From NCBI GenBank assembly GCA_004794655.1, contig SMMW01000046.1, positions 7,489,501 to 7,553,500 of the forward strand: 64,000 bases of DNA, read 5' to 3'. Of the stretch, positions 34,250 through 47,079 are shown piece after piece. The notes beneath the pieces are model-generated. The model was not told where the DNA came from, did not search any database, and worked only from the letters and a program-made list of their open reading frames with translations. The translations under genes were made by a program, and so were the position numbers. How positions within the stretch are numbered: position 1 is the stretch's first letter; every line of letters begins with the position of its first letter. This DNA is from Marisa cornuarietis. Taxonomy: Eukaryota > Mollusca > Gastropoda > Architaenioglossa > Ampullariidae.

Positions 34250-36519
34250 CAAGGTTTTCAGAACGATACAAATACTAAAACGTGTGTACTAACTAAAAAC
34301 ATTTTGTTAAGAATAATCTACAAGGTTCCCAGTCGAAACGTTTCTCTTTACCTGCTACACCATTTCAGTTTCAGCAGGAGTGATCACCATTTCATTATTT
34401 GATTGAAATGAGTTTTGATTTCACACCCATACAAGAACAGATCAAAAGAGGGTTGGCTCATGCATAGTAAACAGATGGGTTCCGCCAACTATAGTCGGAA
34501 GTGAAATAGCATAAAAAAAACAGACAAGAGCCACATTGAACAGAAAATATCGAATTTGACTGATCCTTCGAAGCTCAAAAACTAATCAACTGCATTAATG
34601 TAAGATTCGTGAGACAATGACAACAATATTAAGAATCCTGATGATCTGGAAAAGATAGATGTTTACTCTGACAGAATGTGTTGAGTGGTCACGTGGTGGG
34701 TGTCACCGTCACATGAGATTTCGTTCAACACTTAAAATATCGCAGTGGTTGTGCAATACTGCTCATGTCTGTCAGTGCTGGACTCATAAGAACAAATGTA
34801 CCTTTACACTGGTCACACAAAACATTGTCGAGGTGAAGAAAAGTGCAGAACAAACACTGGGAGAAGAACCTCGCAAAGCAACCTTGAAGTAGACACCGAG
34901 AGACCTTTAGGACTGACGGGTGTGAAGTCTTTTGAGTGGTTCACTGGGGCTGCTTGCTTAAGATGTAATGACTGGCAGTTTCTCGTGAAGAAGAGAGAAA
35001 CTGCACGTAAACGAAGGAATGAATGTACGTGTATGTATGTACGCATTCATGTATGTATGTGAAGTTTTTCACACCTCACATACCATATCTCAATTATCTT
35101 TTACTTTTTGTGCACTTATGTAGATGTACGTATATGTCTAACACATAAAGAACAGTGTAGCAATGTATGTGTGTGTGTGTGTGTGTGTTACGTGGGTTTA
35201 GTACTTTATTTCATAATTATGCACAGATTCATCTTTTGTTCGATCCTCTCGAATATTTCAAGAATGTTGTTTTGGTTGTGGACTATATTTGGTTTATGCA
35301 TATTGCTACTGAGTTATGTTTATGTTAAATGTTTTATTTATTAGTTATGATTCACTTGTGGCTCCAAAGAAAATACCACACAAAAGAAATTTCCACATAC
35401 ATCTTTCATTCCAAACATCAAGGTACCAGAGCAGTATTTGACAATGGCAGAATTTCAACATGTACGAAAACGAGCGAGAGAGAAAAATTTGGGGCAAGAA
35501 CACATCAAGGGACTGGGGAGTGAAAGTCTCTAGCTTTTAGTTTTTATCCGTCGAAACGTGTCCCCGTGAAGCAGTCAACCTGTTAAATTAGAAGGGACAT
35601 TCCGTGTACAAATATTTCCCTAGTTCGCTACAGCGACGCCGCATATGAATAAGCTTGACTCTCATGAAGTATGGTACATCACAAGCTGACAAAAAAGTGA
35701 TAGATGGTAGAGTCACCGGCAAAAATCAACCCCGACGAAGCAGAGTGCCTTGAGTAGTGAGTGTATAATATCTCAGACTATAAATCTACACAGCGTTTGT
35801 TATATATTGATGACAGTGTGCGTGTGCTTTGATGTCTGTCTGAATCAAATGTGTATGAAAATCTGTAAATGTCCACGTACATCTAAGAATGTCTACATGC
35901 AAGTCTTAATACGTATTTATGTACATCTGCATGATTAGGTATGAACGTAGTTGCTGTGTATGGGTATATCTATATATCTATATATCTATATCAACACCTT
36001 CATCTATCATCTGTGTGTTGATGTAAATCTAAATGCAGATGCAGACGTATGACTGAGTGAAATTTTTATATTCGTATTTACAGGCACTCAGAGCGTGTAC
36101 CCTTATGTCGGTGTGTCTGTGGGGGGGAGGGGTGCAGGCAGTCACTAAGCGCTCTACTCAAAAGACCTGACGAGACTGCAAACGGCATCATTAGGAGGAG
36201 ATGGTTGTTGGTGGGGGTTTTTCTACTAACAATAGTTTATTTATTTGTAAATAATAAACACGTAAAAGCGATATTTATGCTTCATCAAACAATCCTCAAA
36301 TGAAGATTTTGAAATGTTTTATTTTACAATATTCAGAGAACTAGCAATACTCTGATGGCTAGAGCTTCTGTACGTTTTCAATGTTAAAGAATGAAACTAT
36401 CATTTGTTATAGAATTTTCGGGAAACAGGACAGAGCTGCACGAACGTTCACATTCTCCGTTCCAGCCATCATGACTCACGGTAATTATTGAATACAAACA
36501 CTCAAGAAACTCATCCTTG

Positions 36520-36800
36520 GTCTAGAGGAAGGGGAGGCGACTCGTGGCAGACACGTGATGTTTTCTTGGATGTCAGAAGCACCAAGCTAGTCTATCTTCA
36601 GGATCTCTTCGCCGATCGTCAGGCTTTTCTTGTCGAGCAAAGTTGAGTCTCCGCTGGTCAGCTACGAGTCCAGAACTGAAGCCCAGTAGTCAGCAGCATC
36701 ATCAATATCGGGGCAACCTTCGTCCACTCGACTCCAGAAGCACAGCTGGGACTTGAGAGCTCTGTTCCAAGATAACAAACTCACACAACAGTCTACAATG
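36520..36800. repeat. Dispersed repeat family, duplicate of member 3
   Basis: Unit 2 copy of 18790-19080, nearly unchanged. Confidence 0.5.
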
Positions 36801-38781
36801 ATAAACAAAGTGAATTAAAATAGCTACATAATGCTAATCTCAAATTCTATCTAAACCAAAGTGAAAAAAATGTCATTGCTGAGTACCTTACCATCTTGGG
36901 TACATTATTTGGCACAACCTTGTTCCGCGAAATACATGTCACAATATATGTCTTGCCAAAGTCTTATGTCAAACTGTATCTTTCCTTGTCACATATTCCT
37001 CTCTATAAAACTGCAAGACAATTTTTCATAACGAGCAGGAAATTCTTCCTGTGTAGACATTATTTCACCCGATGTCATAAATGCGTCCATGCCCTTCCTG
37101 TGAATGAATGGGAGATAACTCACTGTAAATATGACTGTGTATGAATGGGAGGAAAGGTGCGAGTATGTTACAATGAATTGCAGGGAGGTAATGTATTGTA
37201 TCAGAAATTTGTGAAATATTCTACATCGAGTGAATGAATAGATATTCACTAAGTCGTGATACAGGATTGTGGTGTTATTGAGTGCTCGGTGTTAGTGAGT
37301 CGTGTGTATCGCCGCGCTCCCCGAATGGCGCCCTCACCTTGGCAAATAAAGGCAATACATTGTATTTTTTAAAATATTAGTTAAAAGAATGAAACATGAC
37401 TAGGAGTGGATCTAGTTTCTAGAATATTAAGATAAATTTATGTCTTATTGTGATTTATAGATAAAATGTGTATAATTTATTTTGCCCGTGTACTTATGTC
37501 GTATGGTCTAATGTTTATAGTTTATGGAGAATCAATGTAACAATTTAGCGCGGTAATTAGTTTTCAGTAATTGTCAACGGAAATGTCTCGCCCACAGAAC
37601 TGTAAGACCAAAAGTAACATTCGAGTTACAGGTTCCTTTTCCGGGCAGGTTTTCCTGTGGGCTGTTCTTACATGACCCCCACGTGCCATGTGTTCGAGTT
37701 TGTAAGAAGAGGTTCGACCTTGTCGTCCCTACAGTGAATCTATATACCTGTGTTGGACTTCTGTCGCGGTGGCAGCTGGATCACACAGCCATATTGTCAC
37801 TTGTCCTGCGGCTCCCCGTGACTTGCCATTGACCCACAGATTCAACTACAGCCTACAGTGTATATTGTGTGTTATATGACAGACATTCAGGTGGTGTAGG
37901 ATGTTCAGGTGTGACCTCCCGCAGCACTGTGAAGTGTTTGTTTCATGACTTTTTTTTAGGGGAAGGAGGACGTTCAAGTCATCGTCTTGCCCCTCTATGT
38001 AGATAACAAAGAATTCTAGACTAAGAATGAGAGTGTATGGTTAGCAGTGTTTATGTTTCAACGTTGGATTATTTTACTTAATGAATCATCGATATTTAAT
38101 AGCGAAGTTACTCTGTGGTTGTTCATGCTTGGATGCTGAAATGCTTGAAGCTTTGACACTTAATGTAAGTTGAAGTTTAATTAGTGCAAATTTACAATTA
38201 CTCATGAGAGGTTTAATGCAGTTTTGTCTTGGGCATGTTATTTTATGTGTTTGTGCCATGTTGTTGTAGTCACCCACCTGTATATTAGTATACGTTCATA
38301 AATGTATTTTCTGGACGTACTGATATTTGGAAATAATTTGTGTTTTCTTCTAAAGCATTCCTGGTCCAGAGAAAGAAAAGCAACACAGTATAACGTGACC
38401 TATAGACAGTCCTAGGACACTTTTGTAATTTGTTTTTTTTTAATGCGCAGTTCTGACGGGAGAGAGTGTGTGAGAGAGAAAGAGAGAGAGAAAGGCGAAC
38501 GGGACACACGATGTCTTAAAGTAAATTAATTGTTAATCCTGTTAATCCTGCTTACATTATTATTCCTGCTGCTGTGACAACTGCTGTCTGGTCAATGTTT
38601 CAGGAGGGTTTGGTTCAGAAAGTACAGCAGCTTTACCATCTTTTTCCGGTCGAAAGGAAATTGGCGGACCGCCGAACTATTTATTTCTTCAATCAACAAT
38701 GTATGAGCCGGTGGACTGCTTGAAACCAGGTGGCTGGAGGCGCAGGTTAAATAAAGTGTACAGTAAAGAGAGGCCTCTCAC

Positions 38782-38971
38782 CTGAGAGTCTGTCCTTGTA
38801 GATGTCGACTTCACAGGGCAGGACACTCGCCAGGAAGTCTCTACCCGAGTCATGTCGGGTAAGGTACTGGTGCTTGACGAAGTCCCACGCGTCCTGGTTC
38901 TTCATGCACGGCTCACGCGCCATGGCACCCGTCAACGCTGCCTTACACTCTTGAGTGCACACCCCGAACGG
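38782..38971 (-). CDS. Gene C exon e9: C-terminal region
   Basis: 190 bp: [48 protein letters not shown]. Donor GTGAGAGG. The acceptor follows a CA microsatellite by only a few bases. Confidence 0.84.
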
Positions 38972-38987
38972 CTGAAACACACACACA

Positions 38988-39029
<42 letters not shown>

Positions 39030-40849
39030 AAATCAAGCTGCTTTTTAGCCTTAGAATTATGAGATGAGATGTAAGCTATATCTGATTTTTTACTTCTACC
39101 AGTCACATTGCATCATACAACTGAAACCCTAGCTGAACAGTTCATGGTCACATTATAGAATATGTAAAAGATATGTTTGTTAATTGTTTACACTAAGGAC
39201 TGTATGTACATTGTGCAGACAAGAGGTTGAAGGTCATGGTGAATACCATGGAGATACTGTGGCACATACGTGAAGAAAAAAAATAATAATAATAATACGA
39301 GGTGCGCTTAATTATTTAATTTTTTTCGCATGCGCACCTTTAGTCTTCCTTACGCTAACCGACCAGTCTAAGCAGAACCCATGATCATGTGATCAATGGA
39401 GGTTTTTGCCTTATAGGGTTATGTAATCGTAATAATAATAATAGTGATTACTATAGTGAGGAAGACAAGACGAATGATTTGTGACGGTAATCTTACTGGT
39501 CACAGTTATAGCCTAATATCAAATTATAAACAGAGCAAATAGTAGAGAGTGGGTTTGTGCTCATCAACAGCAGTATTCCTAGAGTAGACACAGGTCTGTA
39601 CTTATTAACAACAATATTCCTAGAGTAGACACAGGTCTGTACTTTTTAACAACAATATTCCTAGAGTAGACACAGGTCTGTACTTATTAACAACAGTATT
39701 CCTAGAGTAGACACAGGTCTGTACTTTTTAACAACAGTATTCCTAGAGTAGACACAGGTCTGTACTTATTAACAACAGTGTTCCCACTAGAGTAGACACA
39801 GGTCTGTACTTATTAACAACAGTATTCCTAGAGTAGACACAGGTCTGTACTTATTAACAACAGTATTCCTAGAGTAGACACAGGTCTGTACTTATTAACA
39901 ACAGTATTCCTAGAGTAGACACAGGTCTGTACTTATTAACAACAATATTCCTAGAGTAGACACAGGTCTGTACTTATTAACAACAGTATTCCTAGAGTAG
40001 ACACAGGTCTGTACTTATTAACAACAGTGTTCCCACTAGAGTAGACACAGGTCTGTACTTATTAACAACAGTGTTCCCACTAGAGTAGACACAGGTCTGT
40101 ACTTATTAACAACAGTATTCCTAGAGTAGACACAGGTCTGTGGTGACTGTCATGCGGAATGTATTGTTATGTGGTAGTCGCAGGTGGTTGGTGTTTACCT
40201 TACAGACTGCGGTCATGTTGCCATAAACGCTGGTGGTGTTGAATGCCTGCAAAAACCTCCTCCTCTGTACCCTGTCACATCCCAGGTGTGTTTCGGGATC
40301 ACAGTCGATGATGGTCTTATAGGCGGACACGCACACCTTGTAGGTCGGAATGTTTTCCGCCGGGTAGAAAGTCAGAAAACCGTAACACATTTCATCGGAG
40401 GTGCCATCTCCTTCAAAGGTGGTGAAGGGCTTGTCAGTGGATTTAAAGTGACATGTCGTCCTGATGACATCCCCTGGCCTGACTACCACTGGCTCCTGGA
40501 ACCTGAGAGACAAGACATGGACACCGTTACACCACGTGACAATACCTACCTGAGAGGAGGACGATGAAACGTAATGATTACATAGAATACAGGGCACAAG
40601 GAAAGTGAACAGTTTTAATACAGGAAAACACAAACTTGGTACACAATATAAGGAATATATATATATTGATATATCTTGATATATTGAGATATATATATAT
40701 ATATATATCAACGAGTATACGTTCCTTTTACACAAGACAGTTGGAAAAGTGTTAAGGATCCCACAGCCATTGGCAGCAGTTAAGCTTAAAGTGGTTCATC
40801 TTGTCAAGGCCCAACATGGAAATTTGACCCCCTCCAACACACGCTCACG

Positions 40850-40901
<52 letters not shown>

Positions 40902-41184
40902 ACACGACAACACATAGACAAATTAGAAATGGTGTTTAAGAAAGCCCAGACCTGAAACGTGGAGCAGTGGGAAGTACTAATGCCTCATTACCCAATTAAA
41001 TATCTAATTAGTATCACCTGAGTAGCTTACGCACCTGTAGAGCGTTGGGCTGTCGTAGTTGTAGGCGGGATCCTTGGCCAAGTACGTCAGCAGCCGACCG
41101 TCCCGATGATGTTCTAGGTACATGCTCTTACCTGAACATGTGTACAAACATGCAGACAAAAGAAGCAGTTGATTATGTTTACCT

Positions 41185-41244
<60 letters not shown>

Positions 41245-42314
41245 GCCTGCCTGTGTATATGACGGTAAAGCACTTGCTCGGCTAATGCTGAAGAAAGGCT
41301 CTATATAAAATTCCTGTATTATTTTATTTTTTAACAAAAGATAATGAGTTCCTAAATAATTACTTTTAAGGCGTACAAAATTTGTGTTATGTAATATCGA
41401 TGCTACAAGATCAACAGAATTTGTAATCACACCCATCTATATTTTTGATAAGTTTCAAATAAAGGGACATTACCCAGGTAATGCATGTGGTTGATAGCTT
41501 CGGTGATGTGGATGTCGCCTTGGAAAAGCTTCTTGGTGCAGGTTGCCGTGCAGTCGGACGTTGCTATGGTGAGGTCAGTGAACGGAGGAATCTGCAGGTA
41601 ATTTTGACCGGTCATCAACATACCCAGGTTGTGAGGTCGGAGGTTAGGGGTGTAGTACAGGGTGAGCCCAGAACTGTCCACAAAGTCTGACCGCAACAAG
41701 GGGTTGTTCCAGTGATACTGCAGGGACAAACCAAATTAAGTTTACTTTTCCCTTTTCAAGAAAAATACAGTTTACAGTTCCATCCAAGCTGCTTTCTGCC
41801 TCTTACTCTTCCACCTTTCGATCCGTCACATCTTCGTTGAACTCCTGCCATATTTGGTGCGATTCGGATAAACGGTGTAGATGTTATCAGTTATCAATAG
41901 TTAAACAAACAAACATCTGGGAACGCACAGACAGCTAAATTGAAGTGCATAGAAAGAAAAAAAGTTAATGAAGAAAGGAAAGAAAGAAGTTGTCACGAAC
42001 TGGTGAACTCAATTGTACGTGGATCACTAGCAACAAATAACTTTGCGAAAGCGAGCACACCAACCTGTATCATCATCGTTTTGTAACCATTGGCACCGAC
42101 TTTAAAACCTGCCTTTGGATGGAGGCACTGACCGTTAACTCCCAAGGTCCATGCACCGATGATGTCACTGCAACCGCCCATGTTGCACTCGAATGGGTGT
42201 TTAACTCTGTTATCACCTTTAGAAAACAGGTAAACAGGTACAAACACCAGTGGTTCCCTGAATGGACAAAACATACACATCTGAGCTAAGTAGTTCCAGA
42301 TGGCTCAGTGTTTG

Positions 42315-42404
<90 letters not shown>

Positions 42405-43967
42405 TGGACTCTGTGGACATGCCTTCTGTAGATTATTTTGTATTCTTATTACACGCTCGAACTAATAAACATAAACCGTGCAAAGTGACAGACCCACTGG
42501 CTGTACTTCTAAAGGAGCAAAAATTAACTTCAGAAGAAAATCATTGTGAAGTTCTTGCAGTACACAGCAGCACATTATAAGCCGTACCGCCAGGACACCC
42601 GAACAACAGCATGTGGTGCATGACGTAGCTGTTGTTGATGATCGGGGTGGTGGCGATGATGTGGAAGTCGGCGGTGTTGTTCTCGAAGTCGAAGAAAGAA
42701 CACATGTAGGTCGTTTCCTTGGCAGGCACTGGGGTCAGCGGGAGGCGCAGCTCCATCTTACGGACATCCGCTAGAACAAAGTTTAAGAAAACAAGTCGGT
42801 GTGTTGCTGTAAAATGTCTAAACACGCATCTGCGCGGATATTTTAGTTTTAACCAACATTATCGAAGCAAACCTCTATTATTTTTTTGTAATATTTTCTT
42901 CTCTGATGTAAACTCTCTTGTGGGTTGTGTGTGCACGATGGCTCAGTTTGATTTCCCTCTATTCCTTTATTTTAAGAAGACGTGCTTACAGTGTGTTTGC
43001 CTACCTGTCGTGTTGAGCTGTTCACACACAAACTTATCAGTTCTGCAAGCATCAGTTATCCAGTCTCTCTGAAATTTGTACACTTCACCCGGGGTAGCAG
43101 GAACTAGCTTCGCCTGACAATGTTCGCTTTCCAGTGGTTCGCATACACCTGCAGTGAAGAAAGTGGCAACTGCCTAAAGTGAATTGCAGGTAATTAAAGC
43201 TCTATTTCTTTGTTTGGCTAATTACAATATTTTAGTCCAGTCAAAGACCTAGAATTAAAGCTTCGATCTCTATATGCCTCGTTACAATATTTTAGTCAAA
43301 AACCTATAATTTAGTTTTTTCTACATCATGAGCACTACGTTGAAAATATGTTTCAGACTGTAAGAATGGATGCTAACATTTTGGTAAGAGATACACGAGT
43401 GTGGAGACGTGCATTGTAATCTTGGAATCTCAGAAGAGATCGTTTCAATAGAGATTATCTTCATCTCACCATATTCTTGAACCATTTACTGTAGCCGACA
43501 AGCACTGGAGACATTAGGTAAAGACTGGTATTAATAGCACCATGCTGAATGACAAACAATTTTGTATCATTGTATCAAGTGTTGGTGTGGGGGTGAGAGG
43601 GGTAGAGAAAAGTGGCGCAGATTCCTCACACCGTTTGTGACGAGTTCTTCTAGACCACTGCACAGGTTTACCTGGGTGAGTGATACCGACGGTTCTCTCA
43701 GGTGTGGTGCCAGGTGTCCAGACACACGTGGGGTCCCCCAGCTCCTCACCGTTAGTTTTACCGTCTCCATCAGAGTCTGCCTGACACAGTTCTCTTGTCC
43801 ACACCTGCACGAGCATAAGATAATGAAATATTTCGTTACAGATTTTATTACTCGTATTTAATAATTATTTCGATCAAACCTAAATATTTGTTCTGAGTGC
43901 CCACAACTCTTCACCGGCTTGTAAACAAAAATTATCACTGAGCTCGTCTGTACCCCTGACAACAGGT

Positions 43968-44033
<66 letters not shown>

Positions 44034-44515
44034 ATGTCTGGTTGTTTGTGTGTGTTTGTATGTATGTGTGTATCCTTGTATGTGCTCGTGTTTTTATGTC
44101 TGTGTGCGCGAGCGTGTGTGTGTGTGTGTGTGTGTGTGTGCGCTTGCGCGAGAGGATATAAGAATATACTTGTGCGCTCAGTAACTGTCAAGGCCTTCTA
44201 CCCTTTACTATCACCCTTCGTGTCCACTGCACATTCGCACTCAAGGTGATTTATTCCATGTCGTCAGACACTTGTTCATGTCCACACAAAGGTCAGTTAC
44301 TCCAAGAAAGACAATCACTCACGTGACCAGCCTTTTGGAACGCTACTCCAAAAACGTTCCTGGAGCCGCCGCCCTGACTGTTCATGTGGCCCACCCCGTG
44401 CCACAGGTAGTTGTCCTTACACGGGTGGGGCACCCGCACCCCATTAGGAATACGGTCACTGTAGTCCTTGTAGCCGGCGATACATAAGACGAGTGCAGGC
44501 AGGATGACGAGATGT
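38782..44515 (-). CDS. Gene C: temptin-like / copper type II monooxygenase fusion (whole gene, e1-e9)
   Basis: Third paralogue, more compact (5.7 kb) and clearly diverged from A and B in sequence and introns, but with the same nine exons and phases. The nine exons total 1640 bp. The signal segment ([14 protein letters not shown]), IPNG...[42 protein letters not shown] and TSDEMCYGF are all present, so it should be an active copper enzyme. e5 is four codons shorter than in A at its start. The intron after e8 holds a large 41-bp minisatellite. Neither the ATG exon nor a last exon was placed with confidence. Confidence 0.85.
39562..40141. repeat. 41-bp minisatellite, gene C intron 8
   Basis: About 14 head-to-tail copies of TTCCTAGAGTAGACACAGGT plus CTGTACTTATTAACAACAGTA, with a recurrent longer variant (TTCCCACTAGAGTAG). 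It starts about 57 bp inside the intron after e8. No spacers, so not CRISPR. Confidence 0.95.
40199..40502 (-). CDS. Gene C exon e8: CuM methionine exon
   Basis: 304 bp: [40 protein letters not shown], and [17 protein letters not shown]. Donor AAG|GTAAAC. A minisatellite begins about 57 bp into the following intron. Confidence 0.91.
41035..41131 (-). CDS. Gene C exon e7: monooxygenase C domain
   Basis: 97 bp: [20 protein letters not shown] then [13 protein letters not shown]; donor GTGCGTAAG. Confidence 0.85.
41187..41243. repeat. (GACA)n microsatellite, gene C intron 6
   Basis: About 14 GACA units, just upstream (in reading order) of e7. A shorter GACA run lies at about 60150-60178. Confidence 0.95.
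41474..41717 (-). CDS. Gene C exon e6: third CuH His and CuM HMH
   Basis: 244 bp: [18 protein letters not shown] ... NHMHYLG, donor GTAATG. It carries the third CuH histidine and the HMH pair. Confidence 0.92.
42065..42216 (-). CDS. Gene C exon e5: monooxygenase N domain
   Basis: 152 bp after acceptor [29 protein letters not shown], then [18 protein letters not shown]. It is 12 bp shorter than A, B and D, all in the loop before the conserved PFEC. Confidence 0.82.
42315..42403. repeat. (GT)n microsatellite, gene C intron 4
   Basis: Long GT run with a GCGCGCGC interruption, potentially Z-DNA forming. Confidence 0.95.
42588..42770 (-). CDS. Gene C exon e4: HH copper ligands
   Basis: 183 bp after acceptor [58 protein letters not shown]. 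Donor GTACGG. Confidence 0.9.
43005..43148 (-). CDS. Gene C exon e3: Cys-rich linker
   Basis: 144 bp, phase 1-1, [20 protein letters not shown] then [20 protein letters not shown]. The acceptor is CACTGCAG and the donor GTAGGC. Confidence 0.85.
43672..43804 (-). CDS. Gene C exon e2: temptin-like DSDGDG region
   Basis: 133 bp; [19 protein letters not shown] then [17 protein letters not shown]. Acceptor GCTCGTGCAG, donor GTAAAC. Confidence 0.88.
43972..44032. repeat. (GT)n microsatellite, gene C intron 1
   Basis: About 30 GT units; a second shorter GT/GC run follows to about 44150. Confidence 0.95.
44323..44515 (-). CDS. Gene C exon e1: signal peptide and temptin-like N part
   Basis: 193 bp, acceptor CTGTCCACAG, donor GTGAGTG. 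It encodes a hydrophobic signal segment, [20 protein letters not shown] and [14 protein letters not shown]. Confidence 0.87.
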
Positions 44516-45259
44516 CTGTGGACAGTGCAGCAGCAAAGAGTTACAGAATTATCTTTTTGTTTTAGCTTTCATTCTTACCCGTTGCTTATTTGAAATTTGA
44601 GAATTATCAAGTTTTGTAGAAATCCATAGGGAGAAGACAAACAGGTGGCGAGATGTGTCATTACAGGTGGCAAAGAAATAACAGAGTTATATTTCCTTTT
44701 TCCCTTTCGTATCACAGTCACGTGTCATTGCTGATTCGAAATATTCAAGAATATTCCACTTTCTTGAATAGGAGATAGTTTTCTCTCTAAAACGTATTCT
44801 TTTACTAGGAGACAGTTCTTCCTCTAAAACAGGAGACAGATGACTAAGCTACCAGTTGAGATGATTGACTAAGCTCTAGAGGACATAAAAGGACATGCTG
44901 CTGACAGCTCCGATAGGCGATCTGCCTTCTTATTTGTTTGTTTTGTTTTTAGGTTTCTTGCCTTATTATTCAGCTTTACTCTCGTTCTCATTAATAGCAC
45001 TCTGACATCTTTAGAGTGTTTCGAGAATCTGACCCCACAGCATCCGGGTCGATCTGTTCCCATTCAAGGGGTCGAGTGTGGCACACTTGTACTCAAGAAG
45101 TTCTCGCGTAACTAGGACACGTTCGCTGCAAGGGTTCACATTTGAAGCCAAAGGTGCACCAGATAGCAACTGTGGTTTTGTTTATTCCTTGCTACTCTTC
45201 GAGTTACATAGGGCCGCAACAACACCTCGCCAGCGGACCCGGTTTAGGGCAGCCACCCC

Positions 45260-45580
45260 CCACCCCCCCACCCCACCGTCAGTTGGCCCCATGTGGTTCC
45301 GACATCCTTTGCCTCGCTGTCTACTGATCTTCTCCAAGTCCCAGCTTTCCACTTCCACTGACTGTTGCTGTCAAGTGCCTGTCTGGCAATGGTGTCAGCT
45401 GGTTTGCGGTCCTTGATCTCTTGGCTACTGGGATTTATGTTAGGGGTTTTTTTCCTCAGACTGATATTGGAGATCATAATGGCCAGGATATGGCGTAGGC
45501 ATGGTTTGGAAAGTGTCTGGAACTTGTTTTTGATGATGTTTGTCACTCTCCGTGTTTCAGAACCATACGTTTGTAGACAA
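45260..45580 (-). pseudogene. LINE ORF C-terminal remnant upstream of gene C
   Basis: Minus-strand frame reads QTLSKPCLRHILAIM, RKPADTIARQALDSNSQWK, GTWRRSVDSEAKDVGTTWGQ. This matches the CLRRILGI ... ARQAL.WNPQGKRKRGRP..TWRR..EAE....G.TWGQL end of RTE-like LINEs. The zone between is degraded. Confidence 0.8.
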
Positions 45581-45819
45581 ACACTCAAGAGGGTAGCTTT
45601 CCGTGCTAAATTACCAGTTAAATTCAAAACATTAAAAATAATTCGCTTTGAGATTGCATGACGTACACGAGAGAAAATTAACAAAAAAATCATCAGAAAA
45701 CTTTGCTGACACAGTCCGCACGAGCTGAAAACTTCATCAGTGTGTGTGTCACACAGGTCAGTGCCTGGAGTCCCAAATGGTTCTTTGGGCAAAGCTTGTT
45801 CCCTGTCACCAATAAAGTG

Positions 45820-45950
45820 AGGATTGGCTGTCCTGGGTTCAGATCTCGTCTCGGCAAGTTGTTTGCCTGCATTTGACACTTATTTATAAGGTTGGCTGCT
45901 TTGCCGAAATATAGTCTTAGTTGCTGGCTCTCCTCCCCCTCCACCCCCGG
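45820..45950 (+). repeat. Dispersed SINE-like repeat upstream of gene C
   Basis: Plus-strand CTGTCCTGGGTTCAG and AGTTGCTGGCTC match the reverse complement of the 3930-4110 repeat. Confidence 0.45.
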
Positions 45951-46987
45951 TAATTTAGGAATCCATCCTTTTGAAAGTTAGATGGAATGTCAGGAGACAA
46001 CTAAGGAAACAAAATTACAAATGAAGAAAATCTTCGTTCCAGTCTTATGAAATTAATCTGTCAACTAAACCCTCACGGTCCTGTATCAATGATATTCGCA
46101 AAAAGCTTGGATATACTTTGGGGTCAACCTCTTGATATGCAGGTAAGAAAAACTCTCATCCAGATAACTGCCACTTTCATAGCAACGGACCAAAGGAAAG
46201 TAAAAACGAATTATCTATTAATTAAATCAACTTGCCTCGCTACCATTGCTGGCGATGCAACACTTGTTTCCTTGGTGTTGGTCCTGTCACTTTAGTTCTC
46301 CCTCTCTCTCTCTCTCTCTCAGCAGTGATGGGAGGCTGACGTTTCTTTGTTTTTGAGATGCTTCTGTTTCTTGGTGTTTCCATGGTCATGTGCCTAACGA
46401 GTAGCGGTCACGTGGTATGTATTGTATTCACGAGAGGTTTCGTTAGCCTCTTAAACATATTTCACTGTGGTCGTGTGCTTAGTGTACAAAACAGTCAGCG
46501 CATGTTACTTGTCGAAAATTCACAGTCAAGGTCACCCTCCATACAAAATTCCCACGTCATGTTTAAAGGGGTAGCCTTCAGTACCCGTTACTATTTCAGG
46601 GAGTTTAATACTGTTTTCATGCACACGCTTTCTTGACTATAGCTTGTATTTACCAACTGTTAACATCTCTTTTATTTTCCGTTCCTATAGACTGTTTAGA
46701 AGTTAGAGAACAACCCTGTGTTAAACATGCACGAGCGTACACACAACAACAACAAAACACAAACACACACACCAACACACACGCACGCACTGACGCACAT
46801 ACACACGTGTTCTATCCAGTCTAAAGTTTTTAGTAGCCTGATAACTTGCTGTCTGATAAGTGGATGTGTGACTGGTTTGGGTCATTATTTGTTGTGTGAT
46901 GTGTTGATAAATAATTGGCTTCTTAGCTATCATGTCTTCTGAGAGGATGAATATTAGTGACATATGTATGTGTGAATATGTTCTATA

Positions 46988-46998
<11 letters not shown>

Positions 46999-47074
<76 letters not shown>
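46999..47074. repeat. (GT)n microsatellite between genes C and D
   Basis: About 38 GT units preceded by a short AT run. Confidence 0.95.

Positions 47075-47079
<5 letters not shown>

Larger units (their letters stand above)
19728..37440. repeat. Segmental tandem duplication, unit 2
   Basis: Second copy of the block, with gene B and the same spacer. The junction at 19722-19728 joins the right edge of unit 1 to the left edge of unit 2 with only about five extra bases (ATAGC) and no mobile element. Confidence 0.9.
31330..38781. other. Spacer upstream of gene B and downstream of gene C
   Basis: To 37440 it repeats the unit 1 spacer; 37441-38781 is single-copy within the window. The missing start exon of B and any last exon of C should be here. 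No convincing gene was seen. Confidence 0.5.

Noticed and set aside
38560..38620. Possible last exon of gene C ending in AVVTAAGIIM and a stop
   Set aside because: It is hydrophobic, but the acceptor context is poor and it does not align with D e10, so it is too short to claim.
39562..40141. Regular 41-bp repeats that could suggest a CRISPR array
   Set aside because: Units are contiguous with no unique spacers and the DNA is eukaryotic.
40121..40735. 204-codon minus-strand frame
   Set aside because: Only 40199-40502 (e8) is coding; the rest is readthrough of introns, including AT-repeat translation.
43972..44249. Cys-Val repeat proteins
   Set aside because: They are translations of GT microsatellites; the same holds for His-Thr runs elsewhere.
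45244..45879. 211-codon minus-strand frame as a gene
   Set aside because: Its C-terminal half is a LINE ORF remnant and the rest has no recognisable domain.
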